Of a DNA stretch of 64,000 nucleotides, positions 7,727 to 17,520 are shown piece by piece. Under the pieces are notes generated by a model, which was not told the origin of the DNA, did no database searches, and was given only the letters and a program-made list of their open reading frames with translations. This DNA comes from Nocardia yamanashiensis NBRC 100130. Its GTDB lineage: Bacteria > Actinomycetota > Actinomycetes > Mycobacteriales > Mycobacteriaceae. The position numbers and the translations under genes were made by a program. The stretch spans positions 62,001 to 126,000 of the forward strand of contig NZ_BDCD01000014.1 in the NCBI RefSeq assembly GCF_001613325.1, written 5' to 3'. The first letter of the stretch is position 1, and every line of letters starts with the position of its first letter.

Positions 7727-8847
7727 TGACCACCACCGAACTCACCCACCCCGCGCTCGCCCCGGCCGGCCTGGGCGCGCTGGCGCTGCGCAACCGTTTC
7801 GCGGTCGCGCCCATGACCCGGGTCTCGGCCACCCCCGACGGCACCCCGACCGCGCAGATGGCCGAGTACTACCGCGGCTATGCCACCGGCGGATTCGGTC
7901 TGATCATCAGCGAGGGCATTCATCCCGATGCCACGCACAGTCAGGGCTATTTCAACCAGCCCGGCCTGGTCACCGACGAGCACGTCGCCGGATGGCGCAC
8001 GATCGTCGACGCCGTCCATGCGGCTGACACTCCGATCATCGCCCAGCTCATGCACGCCGGAGCCATCTCTCAGGGCAACGCGCGCGGATTCGAGACCATC
8101 GGCCCGTCCGCCGTGCGCCCGCGCGGGGAAATGATGGTCGACTACGGCGGCGTCGGCGGCGCTTGGAACGCGCCCCGGGAAATGACCACTCGCGATATCG
8201 ACGATGTGATCGCGGGATTCGTCGCCGCGGCCCGGAACGCCCGCGCGGCCGGATTCGACGGCGTTGAAATCCACGGCGCCAACGGCTATCTGCTCGATCA
8301 GTTCCTCACCGACTACACCAATCAGCGCACCGACGAGTACGGCGGATCGGTGGAGAACCGTATCCGCCTCACCGCGCGGGTGCTGCACGCCATCCGCGAG
8401 GCCGTCGGCGACTATCCCGTCGGTGTCCGGCTGTCGCAGACCAAGGTCAACGATTTCGTCTACCGCTGGCCCGGTGGCGAGGCGGACGCGCGAATCATCT
8501 TCGCGGCCTTGACCGAAGCGACCTACCTGCACATCGCCAGCGAAGGCCGCAATTTCCTCGAGACGGCCGCCTTGCCCAGCGGTACGACCATCACCAAGCT
8601 GGCGCGCGAGGTCTCCGGCCGCCCGGTCATCGCCAATGGCGGCATGCATCAGCTGTCGCAGGCCGCCGACGTGCTGACCGGGGAGCACGCCGACATCCTG
8701 TCGCTGGGCACCGGCGCACTCGCCAATCCGGACCTGCCCCGCAAGGTCGCGGCCGGGACCGAACTGGCGGCATTCGATCATGAGATGCTGCACCCCATGG
8801 CAAACCTGGACTGCGCCGCCGCCTGGCGCGAACGCAGCGGCAAATGA
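7726..8847 (+). CDS. old yellow enzyme-type NADH:flavin oxidoreductase
   Basis: A 373-residue FMN TIM-barrel ene-reductase. Landmarks are RFAVAPMTRVSA near the N-terminus, QLMHAGAISQGN, the paired active-site segment HGANGYLLDQFLTDYTNQRT, YGGSVENRIRL, and a C-terminal phosphate-binding ANGGM. Such enzymes reduce activated C=C bonds or release N-alkyl groups. In this setting it may reduce a ring double bond of an N-heterocycle, which is inferred from its coupled neighbours only. Middle gene of the operon: the start overlaps the DUF1989 stop, and the stop overlaps the next start in an ATGA. Confidence 0.93.
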   Translation: MTTTELTHPALAPAGLGALALRNRFAVAPMTRVSATPDGTPTAQMAEYYRGYATGGFGLIISEGIHPDATHSQGYFNQPGLVTDEHVAGWRTIVDAVHAADTPIIAQLMHAGAISQGNARGFETIGPSAVRPRGEMMVDYGGVGGAWNAPREMTTRDIDDVIAGFVAAARNARAAGFDGVEIHGANGYLLDQFLTDYTNQRTDEYGGSVENRIRLTARVLHAIREAVGDYPVGVRLSQTKVNDFVYRWPGGEADARIIFAALTEATYLHIASEGRNFLETAALPSGTTITKLAREVSGRPVIANGGMHQLSQAADVLTGEHADILSLGTGALANPDLPRKVAAGTELAAFDHEMLHPMANLDCAAAWRERSGK

Positions 8848-9713
8848 GCGCACCGACCTGGACTCGCGGCGCGGCGGCGGTGGCGACGCTGACCTTCGAC
8901 GTGGACGCCGAGACGCCGATCCTCGCCGAAGGACGGCATTACGCCGACCAGCCGATGGTGATGTCGCATCAGGCGTACGGGCCGGAGGTGGGGGTGCCGC
9001 GCATTCTCGATCTGCTCGACGAAATGAGTGTCCCCGCAACGTTCTTCGTGCCGGGCTGGGTCGCCGAACACCGCCCGGGCCTGGCCGCGTCGATCGTGGA
9101 ACGCGGGCACGAGGTGGCGCACCACTCCTACAGCCACCGCCCGCCCACCACGCTGTCGGCCGCCGAGGAACGCGCCGACTTCGAACGTGCCCTCGACGTC
9201 TTCACCAAGCAGGACATCGAGATCAGCGGATATCGCGCGGCCATGTGGAGCGCCAGCCATCAAACGCTGTCCCTGCTCACCGAATTCGGCCTGGTCTACG
9301 ATTCCTCGCTGATGGGCGACGACCGGCCCTACCACGTGGACACCCCGCACGGTCCGGTCGTGGAACTGCCCGTGCACTGGTCGCTCGACGACTGGGAGCA
9401 GTACGCCTACCTGCCCGAACCCCGGATCGGGTCGGTCATCGAGTCCCCGGTCAAGGTCGAGCAGATGTGGCGGGCCGAACTCGACGGCATGCGCCACTAC
9501 GGATGCCTGTTCAACGTGTGCATGCACCCGTTTCTCACTGGGCGCCCGGGTCGAATGCTGGCGCTGCGCAACCTGATCGCCTATGCCCAGGAATGTGGCG
9601 ACGTCACCTTCGCACGGTGCCGGGAGGTAGCGGCTTGGGCGCGCGAGGACGCCGGCACGCCGAACCGTCCCCTGCCGACCTACGACGTGGATGCCGCGGT
9701 CTATCCGCACTGA
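8844..9713 (+). CDS. CE4 polysaccharide deacetylase-like hydrolase (PuuE/PgdA type)
   Basis: A 289-residue NodB-fold (carbohydrate esterase 4) protein. The metal site is seen in LTFDVDAETP (Asp pair) and HEVAHHSYSHRPP (two His), with RAAMWSAS and a late NVCMHPFLTGRPGR. There is no signal peptide, so it is cytosolic. The closest functional analogues are the cofactor-specific PuuE-type allantoinases and HpPgdA-like amidohydrolases, which open ring amides. Being coupled by ATGA to the flavin oxidoreductase and next to PucR, ring-opening of an N-heterocycle is a sensible guess. It is the last gene before a bidirectional terminator. Confidence 0.87.
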   Translation: MSAPTWTRGAAAVATLTFDVDAETPILAEGRHYADQPMVMSHQAYGPEVGVPRILDLLDEMSVPATFFVPGWVAEHRPGLAASIVERGHEVAHHSYSHRPPTTLSAAEERADFERALDVFTKQDIEISGYRAAMWSASHQTLSLLTEFGLVYDSSLMGDDRPYHVDTPHGPVVELPVHWSLDDWEQYAYLPEPRIGSVIESPVKVEQMWRAELDGMRHYGCLFNVCMHPFLTGRPGRMLALRNLIAYAQECGDVTFARCREVAAWAREDAGTPNRPLPTYDVDAAVYPH

Positions 9714-9722
9714 GAAATATGA

Positions 9723-9758
9723 CGAGAGCTCCGCACCGGCGACGATGCGGAGCTCTCG
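9723..9758. terminator. bidirectional terminator hairpin
   Basis: A perfect 13-bp inverted repeat (CGAGAGCTCCGCA at 9723-9735, TGCGGAGCTCTCG at 9746-9758) with a 10-base loop. It lies between the convergent deacetylase gene (ends 9713) and PucR gene (ends 9760), so it can serve both. Confidence 0.85.
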
Positions 9759-9759
9759 G

Positions 9760-11313
9760 TCAATCCGCCACCAGCGCCAGATACAGGTCGATGGTGTCCT
9801 CGAGCCGCCCGACGTTGCGGCCGGTCAGTTCGGCGATGCGGGACATGCGATTACGCAGCGTATTGACGTGCACGTGCAGGGCCGCGGCAGTGACCGCCCA
9901 TTGGCCGTCGTGAGCCAGGAAGGTCCGCAGGGTGTGTTCCAGATCGGTGTGAGCCCGCGCGTCGTGCTCGCGGACCGTGCCCAGCACCTGGTCCGAGAAG
10001 CGTTGCCGCACTTGGTCGTCGAGCAGGCCCAGCAGCATGCGGAAGGTGGCGATATCGGCGAAGGTCGCCACGTCGGGGGTGCGCTGCGCGCGTAGCACCT
10101 GACAGACCTCGCGGGCGCGAACCAGCGAATCACGCAGTCCCGCTGCCGAGGCGATGTCGCCGATGCCGATCACGACCCGCTCGGCGGCCGTGCGCCTGCC
10201 GGTTTCCGCCGACAGGTCGCGAGCGAAGCGGGTCAGGTCCTCGGCCGAACGTTCCCACAGGCAGACCGACACCACATCCCGGCTGCCCGCCGCAGTGAAC
10301 GCCGGAATGCCGTGCGCGGCGAAGAACGCGCCGACGGCGTGCGCGATATCGTCGGGCTGCGCCTGCGCGCCCGAGCCCGACTCCGGCGCCGACACCAGCA
10401 CCCCCAAGGGCCGATCCGGCGGCACACCATAGGCGCGCAAACGCCGCACCACTTCCCCGCTGCTGCGCGGGCCGGACAGGATCATCTCCAGCAATTCGGC
10501 GGCGAAACGCGCTTCGATCGCATGCACCGCCTGCTGTTTGGTGACTTCCAAACTCAGGAATTTCGCCGCCTGCGCGAGCGCTTCCCGGTCGGCGACGGCC
10601 AGCGTCGCGGCGGGCTCGAGGCAGTACAGGCCGGCGTCGATCTCCCCCATCGCACCTTCCACCAGATACAGCGCCGCCGGGCCATTGCCGAGAAGATCTA
10701 CTTCCAGGGGCGGCGGGGTGCGATTGAGCGCGGCCGCAGCCAAACGCACCTGCTCATCGGTCGGCTCGCAGCCGATCGAGGCCAGCCGACGGCCCTTGCG
10801 GTCGACCACCAGCAGCGGCAATTCCGTTTCACCACGCAGGATTTCGAGCACACCCGCCGCGCCGCTGCCTCGCGAGAGCGCCGTGGCCAGCGCGTCACCA
10901 CGCTGCACCGTCGCGGTCAGCTCGGCCTGCAGCACCTCGTTCTGGATCCGCGCGGCAGCCCGGGTGAGCGCCGCGAACGGCACGCCGATACACAATTCGA
11001 CCAGCGGCAGCCCGTGTGAAAGACACAGTGCCACCAGCTCTTCGGGCAGGGCGGGAGTTTGCGCCGTGAGCCCGAATACCAGTCCGGCCGCACCCGCGCG
11101 GGCCACCGCGGCCACGAAGCGATCGGACGAGACCTGCGATTGCCACAGGCCATTGGTCAGCACCAGTTCGCCCGTGCGCACATACGGCGATGGATCGGCG
11201 AGCTCGGTGGTGTGCAGCCAATGGATCTCCGCGTCCAGCGCCTCGACGAGTTCGGGGGTCACCACGCGCAGCCCGAGAGCGGGATCCGCCACCAATCGGC
11301 AGATGGTCAACAT
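9760..11313 (-). CDS. PucR-family transcriptional regulator
   Basis: A 517-residue PucR-type activator or repressor. It has an N-terminal PucR ligand domain (MLTICRLVADPALGLRVV, then ELVLTNGLW and PLVELCIGVPF, residues 1-125), a central GGDEF-like/GAF-like region, and a C-terminal Fis-like HTH_30 (residues ~455-510, LHVHVNTLRNRMSRIAELTG). The type member controls purine use in Bacillus, and relatives control catabolism of pyrimidines, polyamines or proline. It is divergent from the NCS1 permease with 107 bp between, and convergent with the DUF1989 operon, so it probably senses the imported compound and regulates both. Confidence 0.93.
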   Translation of the reverse strand: MLTICRLVADPALGLRVVTPELVEALDAEIHWLHTTELADPSPYVRTGELVLTNGLWQSQVSSDRFVAAVARAGAAGLVFGLTAQTPALPEELVALCLSHGLPLVELCIGVPFAALTRAAARIQNEVLQAELTATVQRGDALATALSRGSGAAGVLEILRGETELPLLVVDRKGRRLASIGCEPTDEQVRLAAAALNRTPPPLEVDLLGNGPAALYLVEGAMGEIDAGLYCLEPAATLAVADREALAQAAKFLSLEVTKQQAVHAIEARFAAELLEMILSGPRSSGEVVRRLRAYGVPPDRPLGVLVSAPESGSGAQAQPDDIAHAVGAFFAAHGIPAFTAAGSRDVVSVCLWERSAEDLTRFARDLSAETGRRTAAERVVIGIGDIASAAGLRDSLVRAREVCQVLRAQRTPDVATFADIATFRMLLGLLDDQVRQRFSDQVLGTVREHDARAHTDLEHTLRTFLAHDGQWAVTAAALHVHVNTLRNRMSRIAELTGRNVGRLEDTIDLYLALVAD

Positions 11314-11389
11314 CTAGCCGAATGTACAGCGACAGCCCGCCATTGGTGGATGAATACCCATCCCACTCTCGGCATTTCCGCTGCTTTTA

Positions 11390-11401
11390 TGAGGTACCTC
11401 A
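11390..11401. promoter_or_regulatory. 12-bp palindrome in the PucR-permease intergenic region
   Basis: TGAGGTACCTCA is a perfect 12-bp palindrome, 20 bases before the permease start and within the 107-bp region shared with the divergent PucR gene. It is a candidate operator; the assignment to PucR is by position only. Confidence 0.35.
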
Positions 11402-11420
11402 CTACGAATGGAGCGCGGCT

Positions 11421-12878
11421 ATGTCCACTTCTCACCCGCCCGGCACCGCCGAAGTCACCACCCCGGCCGAGACCGGTGTCCGCTTCGACGAACACGGTGT
11501 GCTGCCCATCCCCGACCAGGAACGCGATTGCTCGCCCTGGGAACTGTTCTGGATCTGGTGCGGCGCCAATATCGCCCCGATCAACTGGGTACTGGGCGCG
11601 CTCGGCATCACCCTCGGGCTCAGCCTGCTCGAGACCCTGCTCGTCGTCGTGATCGGAAACCTGTTCGGCTGCGCGATCTTCGGCCTGTTCAACGTGATCG
11701 GCCACCGCACCGCCGTCAATCAGATGGTGCTGGGCCGCTCGGCCTTCGGCATCAGGGGCGCGGCACTACCCGCCCTGGTGCAAGGGCTGCTCACCATGGC
11801 CTGGGTGGGCGTGAACACCTGGGTGGTGCTCGACCTAGTACTGGCCGTCCTCGACCAACTCGGCATCCATGGCGGACTGGGCCTGAAAATCCTGGTGGCG
11901 GTAGTCATCATGGGGGTGCAGCTTGGTCTCGCACTGTACGGCTTCTACGCGATCCGCGCGTTCGAGAAGTACTCCGTGCCGCTGACCATCGCCGTCATGC
12001 TGGTGATGACCGTGGTGGCTCTGGCGCGCACCCACCTGGACTGGTCAACCGCCACCGCCGACACGCCCGCCGAAAAGCTCACCGCCGCTACCCAGCTCGT
12101 CACCGCCATCGGCATCGGCTGGGGCCTGACCTGGATCCCGTACGCCGCCGACTACAGCCGCTTCGCCCGCCCGCAGCTGCGCTCCCGCACCGTGTTCTGG
12201 GCCTCCGCGGCCGGCATGTACGTGCCCACGGTGTGGCTGGCCGCGCTGGGCGCCTGCCTGGCCAGCGCGGGCGGCAGCGCGGACCCCTCCGCGCTGGTCG
12301 TCGGAACCTTCGGCGCGCTGGCGATCCCGGTACTGCTGCTGATCATGCACGGCCCGATCGCCACCAACATCCTCAACCTCTACTCGTGCTCGCTCGCGGC
12401 CCTGACCATCGGAATCCGGGTGGCGCGCTGGAAGATCACCCTCTTCGCCGGTGTGATCGCCGCGCTGGTCCTCGCCATCTTCATCAACTCCGACAGCTTC
12501 GCCCACGCCTTCGACAATTGGATGGTCTCCATCCTCATGTGGATCAGCCCCTGGATGGCCATCCTGCTGGTCGACTACTTCCTGATCCGCCGCCGCACCC
12601 TGTCCATCCCCGACCTCTACCGCGACCCCACCGCATCCGCCTACGCCCGCTACAACATCCCCGGCCTGCTCAGCCTGGCCGCCGGGCTGATCGCCAGCTG
12701 GAGCTGGCAATACGGCCTGGTCCCCGCCATGCAAGGCCCCCTCGCCCGAATCCTCGGCAACACCGACTTCTCCTGGCTCTCAGGCAGCCTCGTCGCCGGC
12801 GGCCTCTACGCCCTGCTGATGGCCGCCACGCGCAACCGGGCCGATCGCGCCGGTCAGCGATCGCAGCGGACCGAATAA
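11421..12878 (+). CDS. NCS1-family nucleobase/hydantoin-type permease
   Basis: A 485-residue membrane protein of the NCS1 (cytosine/purine, uracil, thiamine, allantoin) permease family. It has a soluble N-terminus ending in CSPWELFWIWCGANIAPINW, about 12 transmembrane segments, and the core segment TWIPYAADYSRFARP typical of the family. It would import a purine, pyrimidine, hydantoin or allantoin-like solute with Na+ or H+. ATG 11421 has a weak GGAG site 8 bases upstream, and the longer frame back to 11190 overlaps PucR and is rejected. Its pairing with PucR and the amidase/DUF1989 genes defines the island's substrate class. Confidence 0.9.
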   Translation: MSTSHPPGTAEVTTPAETGVRFDEHGVLPIPDQERDCSPWELFWIWCGANIAPINWVLGALGITLGLSLLETLLVVVIGNLFGCAIFGLFNVIGHRTAVNQMVLGRSAFGIRGAALPALVQGLLTMAWVGVNTWVVLDLVLAVLDQLGIHGGLGLKILVAVVIMGVQLGLALYGFYAIRAFEKYSVPLTIAVMLVMTVVALARTHLDWSTATADTPAEKLTAATQLVTAIGIGWGLTWIPYAADYSRFARPQLRSRTVFWASAAGMYVPTVWLAALGACLASAGGSADPSALVVGTFGALAIPVLLLIMHGPIATNILNLYSCSLAALTIGIRVARWKITLFAGVIAALVLAIFINSDSFAHAFDNWMVSILMWISPWMAILLVDYFLIRRRTLSIPDLYRDPTASAYARYNIPGLLSLAAGLIASWSWQYGLVPAMQGPLARILGNTDFSWLSGSLVAGGLYALLMAATRNRADRAGQRSQRTE

Positions 12879-12904
12879 TCGAATCAAATGAGTAGTGCTG
12901 TGAA

Positions 12905-14092
12905 TCAAGGGAATTGGTAACTACCAGCGACGTCGGTGGCCAGCAGGAGTTCGGGTTCGTGGTAGGCACGGCGGGTGATGAGGGCCGCCGCGCCGCGGGC
13001 GGCTGCGCTGGGGCCTAGCGGGGATGCGGTGAGTGTGACGGGGCGGCGGGCGGCGGCGAGGACGCCGGTGCCGAGTTCGGCGCGTACGCCGGGGGCTAGG
13101 TCGTCGAAGAAGGTTGCGTAGCTGCCGCCGAGTACGACGGTGGCGACATCGCAGATATTGATCAGGGAGGTGAGTGCGGTGCCCAGGGCCGAGCCGGCGC
13201 AGTTGACGGCGGATCGGGTGCGGCGGTCGCCCTGGCGCAAGGCGGTGTGCAGGGCTTGGAGTCCGGGGGCGCCGACGGCGGCGAAGATCGCTTGCAGGCC
13301 GGCGTATTGCTCGACGCAGCCGTGTCCGCCGCAGGGGCAGGGGCGGCCACCGCGTTCGATGACGACGTGGCCGAGTTCTCCGGCGAAGCCACTGCGACCG
13401 CGAAACAGGTTGCCGCCCAGGACGATTCCTGCGCCTATGCCGATATCGCCCGAGACGTAGACGAAGTCGTCACCGGCCGAGCGGTGCGGCCACACGTGGG
13501 CTAGTGCGGCGAGATTGGCCTCGTTGTCCATCGGCACGGTGGGCTGGCCGAGTGCGGCGGCCAGGTGCTCGCCGAGCCGAATCCCGGTGAGGCCGGGGAT
13601 GTTCGGTGCGTGCACGACCGTCTCGTCCTGCACGATGCCGGGCACGGCCAGCCCGACGCCCAGCAATGTCCCATCCGATTCGGTGATGGCGGCGCGGACC
13701 AGCGCGGTCAGTCGTTCGATCAGGTCGTCGGCGTCACGATGACGGTTGTCCATTTCGGTGCGCCGCTCGGCCACGGTGGACCCGTCCAGCCGCTGGACGC
13801 TGACAGCGAGATGACACACGTTGATTTCCGCGCCGATCGCCACTGGAGCCGTGTCGGAGAATCGCACGGGCCGTGACGGCCGCCCGCGACCGGTGTTGAC
13901 CACGGGATCCTCGGCCAGGATCCGATGCCGCAGTAGCGGTTCCACCAGACTGGCCACCGTGGCCTTGGTCAGGCCCGTGCGCTGGGCGAGTTCGGCGCGC
14001 GAGGCCGGGCCGTCGAGCACGGCGAGCAGCAGCGCCTGCATGTTTCCGCTGCGCACCTGCCGCAGGTGTGCGGGCCCGGTCGGCAGGCTCAC
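12905..14092 (-). CDS. ROK-family transcriptional regulator (XylR-like)
   Basis: A 395-residue ROK repressor. It has an N-terminal winged helix-turn-helix ([20 protein letters not shown]) and a sugar-kinase-like domain with an intact zinc motif ([10 protein letters not shown], preceded by GGRPCPCG) and [12 protein letters not shown]. It overlaps the end of xylA by 4 bp (ATGA), so it is the downstream gene of a xylA-rok transcript. A GTTCAG-ATA-CTGAAC palindrome just upstream of xylA is its likely operator. The expected inducer is xylose or a related sugar. Whether it is a pure regulator or retains kinase activity cannot be seen, but the HTH makes regulation far more likely. Confidence 0.9.
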   Translation of the reverse strand: MSLPTGPAHLRQVRSGNMQALLLAVLDGPASRAELAQRTGLTKATVASLVEPLLRHRILAEDPVVNTGRGRPSRPVRFSDTAPVAIGAEINVCHLAVSVQRLDGSTVAERRTEMDNRHRDADDLIERLTALVRAAITESDGTLLGVGLAVPGIVQDETVVHAPNIPGLTGIRLGEHLAAALGQPTVPMDNEANLAALAHVWPHRSAGDDFVYVSGDIGIGAGIVLGGNLFRGRSGFAGELGHVVIERGGRPCPCGGHGCVEQYAGLQAIFAAVGAPGLQALHTALRQGDRRTRSAVNCAGSALGTALTSLINICDVATVVLGGSYATFFDDLAPGVRAELGTGVLAAARRPVTLTASPLGPSAAARGAAALITRRAYHEPELLLATDVAGSYQFP

Positions 14093-15270
14093 CGTGCGCC
14101 CAGCAGATGTTCCAGTGCCAGCTGGTTCAACCGGACGAAACCGTATCCACGTTCTCCGGCGCGATCCGGATCGAAATCGGCCGCTTCCGGATCGGCCAGC
14201 AACTCCGCGTACCCCTCGCCCGCGGCGAGTGTCGGGGTGCGCAGGTCATCGACTCCGGCCTGCGACAGGGCCTGTCGCACTTCGGGGTCCGCGCGAAACG
14301 CGCGGGCGCGGTCCTTCAGCAATAGGTAGGTGCGCATATTCGCGGCTGCCGAATCCCACACGCCCGCAGGGTCTTCGGTCCGGGATGGTTTGTAGTCGAA
14401 ATGGCGGGGGCCGTCGTAGGCGGGTGTTCCGTCCGGGCCGCCGTTCTCCAGCAGATCGACCAGGCTGAAGGCATTCATCAGGTCGCCGTGCCCGAACACC
14501 AGGTCCTGGTCGTATTTGATGCTGCGCTGGCCGTTCAGGTCGATGTGGAACAGTTTGCCCTGCCACAGTGCCTGCGCGATCCCGTGGGCGAAGTTCAAAC
14601 CCGCCATCTGCTCGTGTCCCACTTCGGGGTTGACGCCCACCAATTCCGGATGGGCCAGGGTGGTGATGAACGCGAGCGCGTGGCCCACGGTCGGCAGCAG
14701 GATGTCGCCGCGCGGCTCGTTGGGTTTGGGTTCGATCGCGAACCGCAGGTCGTAGCCGCGATCGACCACGAATTCGGTGAGCAGATCGACGCTTTCGCGG
14801 TAGCGGTCCAGTGCCGCGCGCACATCCTTGGCGCTGTCGTATTCCGCGCCTTCGCGACCGCCCCACAGCACATAGGTTCTCGCACCAAGTTCGGCGGCCA
14901 GCTCCACATTGTGCAGTACCTTGCGCAGCGCGAACCGGCGCACATCCCGGTCGTTGCTGGTGAATCCGCCATCCTTGAACACCGGGTGGGTGAACAGGTT
15001 CGTGGTGACCATCGGCACCACCATCCCGGTGTCGGCCAGCGCCTTGCGCAATCGGTCGATGCGCCGCTGTCGTTCACTGGCGGACGCCCCGAACGGGAAC
15101 AGATCATCGTCATGGAAGCTGAGGCCGTAGGCCCCGAGTTCGGCCAGCCGATGCACTGCCTCCACAGCGTCCAGCTCGGGCCGGGTGGCCTCCCCGAACG
15201 GGTCCCTCCCCCGCCAGCCCACGGTCCACAAACCGAACGAGAACTTGTCCGCAGGAGTCGGCGTCAACAT
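14089..15270 (-). CDS. xylA: xylose isomerase
   Basis: A 393-residue class I xylose isomerase converting D-xylose to D-xylulose with two divalent metals in a TIM barrel. Visible landmarks are [19 protein letters not shown] at the N-terminus, the active-site [10 protein letters not shown], metal ligand region [22 protein letters not shown], and HIDLNGQ. I start at ATG 15270 because GGAG lies 6 bases upstream; two in-frame ATGs at 15276 and 15282 are possible but would disrupt that ribosome site. No xylulokinase is present nearby, so the sugar path must be completed elsewhere or the enzyme serves another aldose. Confidence 0.95.
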   Translation of the reverse strand: MLTPTPADKFSFGLWTVGWRGRDPFGEATRPELDAVEAVHRLAELGAYGLSFHDDDLFPFGASASERQRRIDRLRKALADTGMVVPMVTTNLFTHPVFKDGGFTSNDRDVRRFALRKVLHNVELAAELGARTYVLWGGREGAEYDSAKDVRAALDRYRESVDLLTEFVVDRGYDLRFAIEPKPNEPRGDILLPTVGHALAFITTLAHPELVGVNPEVGHEQMAGLNFAHGIAQALWQGKLFHIDLNGQRSIKYDQDLVFGHGDLMNAFSLVDLLENGGPDGTPAYDGPRHFDYKPSRTEDPAGVWDSAAANMRTYLLLKDRARAFRADPEVRQALSQAGVDDLRTPTLAAGEGYAELLADPEAADFDPDRAGERGYGFVRLNQLALEHLLGAR

Positions 15271-15284
15271 CTGCATCTCCATTT

Positions 15285-15299
15285 GTTCAGATACTGAAC
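15285..15299. promoter_or_regulatory. probable ROK operator upstream of xylA
   Basis: GTTCAG-ATA-CTGAAC is a perfect 6-bp dyad located 15 bases upstream of the xylA start, in the 117-bp region between rbsD and xylA. ROK repressors typically bind TTCAG/CTGAA-like inverted repeats near sugar genes; the assignment to the ROK gene downstream of xylA is inferred. Confidence 0.6.
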
Positions 15300-15387
15300 T
15301 AAGTCATTTCAGGCTACGCGGGACAGGCACTAGGCCCCCCGGACCACGCGAAAGACGCTGCACGCTAGAACAATTCGATCCCGGGCC

Positions 15388-15777
15388 TCACAGCCAGGGC
15401 ACTCCCGCGCGCAAAAGAACGTTCGCATACGGCAGCGCCTCGCCGGTACGGACCACGAAGCGGCAGTCGGCGATTCGAGCCTTGAAGTCGGAGTGGTCGA
15501 GCAACTCCATCGGCAAGCGTTCGCTCAGCAGCGTCGCGGTCGCGGGGTTGTGCTCGGTCACGTCGCGACTGCCCCATGCCGCCTCTACGGTGACCTCGCT
15601 CAGAATGGCGTCGAGCACCGGCTCGAATCGCGGTAATCCATAACTGATTCCGAGATCGATGACCGGTACGCCGACGGGTACCGGGAGGCCGGAATCGCTG
15701 ACCGCGAAAAGGTCGGTGTGCCGCAGGGCGGTGAGCGCGGACAGGAGTCCGGCGTGGATGATTCCGGAGGTACGCAA
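15388..15777 (-). CDS. rbsD: D-ribose pyranase RbsD
   Basis: A 129-residue RbsD/FucU-type mutarotase, which interconverts pyranose and furanose forms of ribose so that ribokinase can act. The N-terminus TSGIIHAGLLSALTALRHTD (His near residue 8) and the end CRFVVRTGEALPYANVLLRAG, with catalytic His/Tyr-type positions, match the family. I take the TTG at 15777 as start: it gives the standard N-terminus and has AAAGGA upstream. It lies 29 bp after rbsK, as the last gene of the ribose operon. Confidence 0.9.
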   Translation of the reverse strand: MRTSGIIHAGLLSALTALRHTDLFAVSDSGLPVPVGVPVIDLGISYGLPRFEPVLDAILSEVTVEAAWGSRDVTEHNPATATLLSERLPMELLDHSDFKARIADCRFVVRTGEALPYANVLLRAGVPWL

Positions 15778-15806
15778 TTGTCGAAATCCTTTGTGAGCAG
15801 GGCAGA

Positions 15807-16748
15807 TCAGTGCGGGTCGCGGGCCGGTGGAACGGCGGGGAGCGTGGCGATGATCTGGTCGCGGGAGGGGTAGGCGGCGTGGGTGCCGGGCGACTGCACC
15901 GCGAGCGCGGCAGCGGCGGTCGCGAAAGCCACCCCGGAGGGGAGGTCGGCGCCATCGGCGAGCACGGTGGCGAGCGCGCCCACGAAGGCGTCACCGGCGC
16001 CGGTGGAATCGGCCGAGTCGATCCGGGGCGCGGGCTGATACCCCGCGGCCACGGCCGCCGAGCCGTCACGACGCGCCCAGACGGCTCCGGCGGCACCGAG
16101 CGTGGCCACCACCGCGGGCACACCGTTCAAGCACAGGTTACGGGCCTGAACGCAGGCTTCCTGTGGTGTCGTTATCGGGTGACCGGTCACTGCGGCGAGC
16201 TCTGATTCGTTGACTATCAACGGATCACATCGACGCAGCAGGTCGGCGGGCAGGTCGGTGGCGGGCGCGGCATTGAGAATGAACCGGCGCGCGTGCCGTG
16301 CCGCCCACCGCACCACCCGTATCGGTACTTCCAGTTGCGCCACGACGACCTCGGCCGCCGCGATCTGCTCGGCAGCCACGGAGCGGTCGAGCTCGGCATC
16401 GCTCTCCCACCGGAAGTTCGCGCCGGGATCGACGACGATCTGGTTCTCTCCCGCCGCGACGGTGATGTACGCGGTCCCGGTGCGAGTGCCGGGGACTTCC
16501 ACGACCGCTTCGAGCCCGACGCTGTACTCACACAGCGATTTCCGCAGCGCGGGGTCGGGATCCTCGCCGATCCTGGCCACGAACTCGACCGACGCGCCGG
16601 CCTTCGCCGCGGCCACCGCCTGATTGGACCCTTTTCCGCCCAGATTGGTTCGCGTCGCGGCCGCGAGGATCGTCTCCCCCGGGCCGGGCAGTCGCTCCAC
16701 TTCGCACACCACGTCGTGATTGACCGACCCAAGCACGACCACACTCAC
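15807..16748 (-). CDS. rbsK: ribokinase
   Basis: A 313-residue PfkB-family kinase phosphorylating ribose at C5 with ATP. It shows VLGSVNHDVVCEVERLPGPG, the first PfkB motif NLGGKGSNQAVAAAKAGA, and the second motif DSTGAGDAFVGALA with the catalytic Asp. The GTG start at 16748 overlaps the stop of the ABC ATPase gene by 4 bp (GTGA), so translation is coupled. It works in the cytosol right after RbsD acts on imported ribose. Confidence 0.93.
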   Translation of the reverse strand: MSVVVLGSVNHDVVCEVERLPGPGETILAAATRTNLGGKGSNQAVAAAKAGASVEFVARIGEDPDPALRKSLCEYSVGLEAVVEVPGTRTGTAYITVAAGENQIVVDPGANFRWESDAELDRSVAAEQIAAAEVVVAQLEVPIRVVRWAARHARRFILNAAPATDLPADLLRRCDPLIVNESELAAVTGHPITTPQEACVQARNLCLNGVPAVVATLGAAGAVWARRDGSAAVAAGYQPAPRIDSADSTGAGDAFVGALATVLADGADLPSGVAFATAAAALAVQSPGTHAAYPSRDQIIATLPAVPPARDPH

Positions 16749-17512
16749 GAGGCCGCCTCCACACCGACGTCGAGATTGCCGGGCGCGGCGCCGGTGATCA
16801 GCGCGACCAACCGGTCGCCATCCACCTCGTCGATACGGTGCGCGGCCACCGTCCGGCCACGCCGCAACACCACCACGTTGTCGCAGATGCGCATGACCTG
16901 GCCGAGGTCGTGACTGATGATGAGCACGGTGACGCCCCGCTCGCGCAGCCCACGCACCAGCCGCTCCACCGCGGCGGTTTCACGCACACCCAGCGCGGCG
17001 GTCGGCTCATCCATGATCACCATGGACTTGCCCCACGCCACCGCCCGCGCGATAGCGATGCTCTGCCGCTGCCCACCGCTCATCCTGCGCACGGTGGTGC
17101 GCACCGACGGCACATCCACATCCAGATCGCGCAGGATCTCACCGCTGCGCTCGATCATCGCCCGGCGGCGCACGATGCCGAGTGGATAGACCAGCTCCCG
17201 GTTGAGAAACAGGTTCTGCCACACGGTCAGATCATCGATGAGCGCCAGATCCTGATAGACGGTCTCGATGCCCATGCGCCGGGCGTGCTCCGGCGAGCGC
17301 AGCTGGACCGGCTCGCCGCGGAAGAGTATCTGCCCGGTATCGGGCGACTGCACGCCGGTGAGGCACCGCACCAGGGTCGACTTGCCTGCGCCGTTGTCGC
17401 CGACCAGCGCCGTAACCTCGCCTTCCGGAATGCTCAGGCTCACCCCGGACAGCGCCCGCACCGAATCGAAGGATTTGGTGAGATCCCGGGCCTCCAGCAG
17501 TGGAATCGTCAT
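16745..17512 (-). CDS. sugar ABC transporter ATPase (single domain)
   Basis: A 255-residue ATPase for the ribose-type importer. It has Walker A GDNGAGKSTL, signature MSGGQRQSIAIARA and Walker B VIMDEPTAAL followed by the His-switch LIISHDLGQV. Unlike Escherichia coli RbsA, which has two fused ATPase domains, this protein has one; that is the FrcA-like form common in actinobacteria, so it should homodimerise. ATG 17512 is 8 bp from the end of the permease gene. The longer frame back to 17650 overlaps the permease and is not needed. Confidence 0.93.
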   Translation of the reverse strand: MTIPLLEARDLTKSFDSVRALSGVSLSIPEGEVTALVGDNGAGKSTLVRCLTGVQSPDTGQILFRGEPVQLRSPEHARRMGIETVYQDLALIDDLTVWQNLFLNRELVYPLGIVRRRAMIERSGEILRDLDVDVPSVRTTVRRMSGGQRQSIAIARAVAWGKSMVIMDEPTAALGVRETAAVERLVRGLRERGVTVLIISHDLGQVMRICDNVVVLRRGRTVAAHRIDEVDGDRLVALITGAAPGNLDVGVEAAS

Positions 17513-17520
17513 GGCCTGAC

